A DNA stretch of 6,643 nt. It comes from an uncultured Caryophanales bacterium. GTDB lineage: Bacteria; Bacillota_I; Bacilli_A; RF39; UBA660. Of the stretch, positions 5,046-6,643 are shown in pieces. The stretch lies in the NCBI GenBank assembly GCA_947065955.1, contig CAMSXY010000071.1:1-6643 (forward strand). The letters are read 5' to 3'. Position numbers and translations under genes: made by a program. How positions within the stretch are numbered: position 1 is the first letter of the stretch; each line of letters starts with the position of its first letter. The notes beneath the pieces were generated by a model, which was not told where the DNA came from, did no database searches, and worked only from the letters and a program-made list of their open reading frames with translations.

Positions 5046-6600
5046 TACAAAACAGTACATCGAACAATATATCAAAATAAGGGATAAAGCTGGTAATATC
5101 ATAGATTTTGTAATGAATGAACCCCAATTGAAGCTATATAATATTATAAAAAAATTAAAAAACGAAAATAAGCCTGTAAGAATAATAATTTTAAAAGCGA
5201 GGCAGATGGGGTTTAGTACAGAAACAGAGTCCATTTTTTTTAAAGAAACTACAACGAAGTTTAATATTAATACAGGAATAATTACACATCAAGACGAAGC
5301 AACAAATAATTTATTTAATATGAGTAAAAGGATGTATGATTATTTACCAAGCGAAATGAAGCCAGCGTTAAAAAATAGTAATGCAAAAGAATTGATATTT
5401 GATAATGAACAAGGCACAGGCTTAAAAAGTAAAATAAAATGTATGACAGCAGGTGGTAAAGGCGTTGGACGTTCTGATACTTTTAACAATTTACATATTT
5501 CTGAATTTGCGTTTTGGCCTGGTGATAAAAAAGTAACATTAACAGGTTTGCTTCAAGCAGTTCCAAATTTATCAAATACAATGGTTATTATAGAATCAAC
5601 AGCAAATGGATATGAATATTTTAAAGAATTGTGGGATAAAGCAGTTAAAGGGGAAAATGATTTTACATCATTGTTTGTAGGCTGGAATGAACTTGATGAA
5701 TATAAAATGCCATATACAGGATTTGATTTGACGGAGAAAGAAAAAGAGTTAAAGGATAAATACAATTTATCACTGGAGCAACTATCGTGGCGAAGATGGT
5801 GTATAAAAAATAATTGTGGTGGTGATATAGAACTATTTAAGCAAGAATATCCAATTAATCCATTTGAAGCATTTATTAGTACTGGTAGTTGTTTTTTTAA
5901 TAAAGAAATAATAATAAATAGAATAAATGAAATAGAGAATAAATTGCCACTTAAAGTTGGTTATTTTTCATATACATTTAAAAATAATAAAATATCTAAT
6001 ATAAATTGGTGTGATGATGAAAAAGGTTATATCAAAATATATAAAGAGGTTGAGAAAGGGCATCCATACGTACTTGGTGGAGATACAGCAGGTGATGGGT
6101 CTGATAATTTTACAGGTCAAGTAATAGATAATAGTGATGGTATATTGGTAGCAAGCTTAAAAAAGGAATTAGATGAAGATGAATATGCACGACAAATGTA
6201 TTGTTTGGGAATGTATTATAATGAAGCACTAATAGGAATTGAAAATAATTATAGTACATATCCGACAAAAAAAATAAAAGAATATAATTATCCAAATATT
6301 TATATCCGCGAAATTGAAGACAATATTGCAGATAAGACTCAAGATAAATTTGGTTTTATTACTAATAAAGCAACACGGCCAGTTATTTTAGGAATTTTAA
6401 AAGAAGTGTTTCGAGATAATATTGATTGGATAAATGATATTGACACATTGAAAGAAGGATTAGTATTTATAAGGAATAAAAACGGAAGACCAGAAGCACA
6501 GTTAGGAGAACATGATGATTTAATAATGGGACTAGCTATCACATATTACATAAGAACACAACAAAGATACACAGTAATAGTTGAAGATAAAGAAGAAAAT
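5035..6600 (+). CDS. terL: Terminase large subunit (TerL), 3' end lost into adapter
   Basis: TerL is the ATP-driven motor and nuclease that packages DNA into the empty head. The ATPase domain shows Walker A KARQMGFST (residues 54-62), Walker B with the catalytic glutamate LHISEFAFW (153-161, Glu157) and the coupling motif ESTANG (187-192). The nuclease domain shows Asp350 in GGDTAGDGSD, Glu403 in GIENNYS and Asp494/Asp495 in EHDDLIMG, the three acidic positions expected for metal-dependent cleavage. The 522 phage-derived codons cover nearly the whole protein; probably only a short C-terminal tail is missing. The frame has no stop before the window ends and continues into the sequencing adapter at 6601, so residues after 522 (RSEEHTSELQSPKS) are artificial. 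The ATG overlaps the small subunit gene by 11 bases with only a weak ribosome site, suggesting coupled translation. Confidence 0.96.
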
Positions 6601-6643
6601 AGATCGGAAGAGCACACGTCTGAACTCCAGTCACCCAAGTCTA
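6601..6643 (+). other. Illumina TruSeq adapter plus index (sequencing artefact)
   Basis: Bases 6601-6634 begin AGATCGGAAGAGCACACGTC and match the full 34-base TruSeq read-through adapter as I know it. The next eight bases, CCAAGTCT (6635-6642), sit where the sample index belongs. The final A (6643) fits the first base of the P7 flow-cell sequence. None of this is phage DNA. The contig therefore ends because an untrimmed read was assembled, and the true sequence beyond 6600 is unknown. Confidence 0.98.

Noticed and set aside
1..6600. CRISPR array, tRNA, insertion sequence, att site or toxin-antitoxin pair.
   Set aside because: No regularly spaced repeats, cloverleaf, transposase or terminal inverted repeats were seen. 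The small gene pairs lack recognisable toxin or antitoxin motifs.

Overview
The window is a stretch of a low-GC, tailed double-stranded DNA bacteriophage or prophage. The host is most likely a Bacillota (Clostridia-type) bacterium. Reasons: the sequence is very AT-rich, arginine is mostly AGA, Shine-Dalgarno sites of the AAAGGAG/GGGGAGG type precede most starts, TAA, TAG and TGA are all used as stops (so the code is standard), and several small proteins look like families I remember from clostridial phages and prophages. No host chromosomal gene, tRNA, integrase or att site is visible, so phage versus prophage cannot be decided. All genes are on the + strand.

Positions 1-4074 hold the end of an unknown gene and thirteen small genes packed almost without gaps. 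Many overlap by 4, 8 or 14 bases, which suggests one polycistronic transcript with translational coupling. They include a predicted lipoprotein (56-376), a two-module phage protein (363-803), a small single zinc finger protein (1405-1731), a tiny membrane protein (1724-1900), an Sm/SH3-like small protein (2144-2365), two related SH3/KOW-like proteins (2370-2555 and the N-terminal half of 3718-4074) and coiled-coil proteins. Most have no known function.

Positions 4102-4637 look like the switch to late expression. A protein with an N-terminal coiled coil and a C-terminal helix-turn-helix (4102-4521) has the position and architecture of RinA/ArpU-type late regulators. It is followed by the only sizeable intergenic gap. 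The gap carries a promoter-like element with an inverted repeat around its spacer, then a clear intrinsic terminator with a UUCG loop.

Positions 4638-6600 are the DNA packaging module: a probable small terminase (4638-5045) overlapping a nearly complete large terminase (5035-6600). The ATPase motifs and the nuclease acidic residues of the large subunit are visible.

The last 43 bases (6601-6643) are not biological. They are an Illumina TruSeq adapter followed by what looks like an 8-base sample index. By chance it continues the terminase frame, so an automatic gene call would give the protein a false tail, RSEEHTSELQSPKS. I found no convincing new multi-gene system. The items most worth checking are the adapter, the regulatory leader before the terminase genes, the zinc finger protein, the lipoprotein and the duplicated SH3-like domain.
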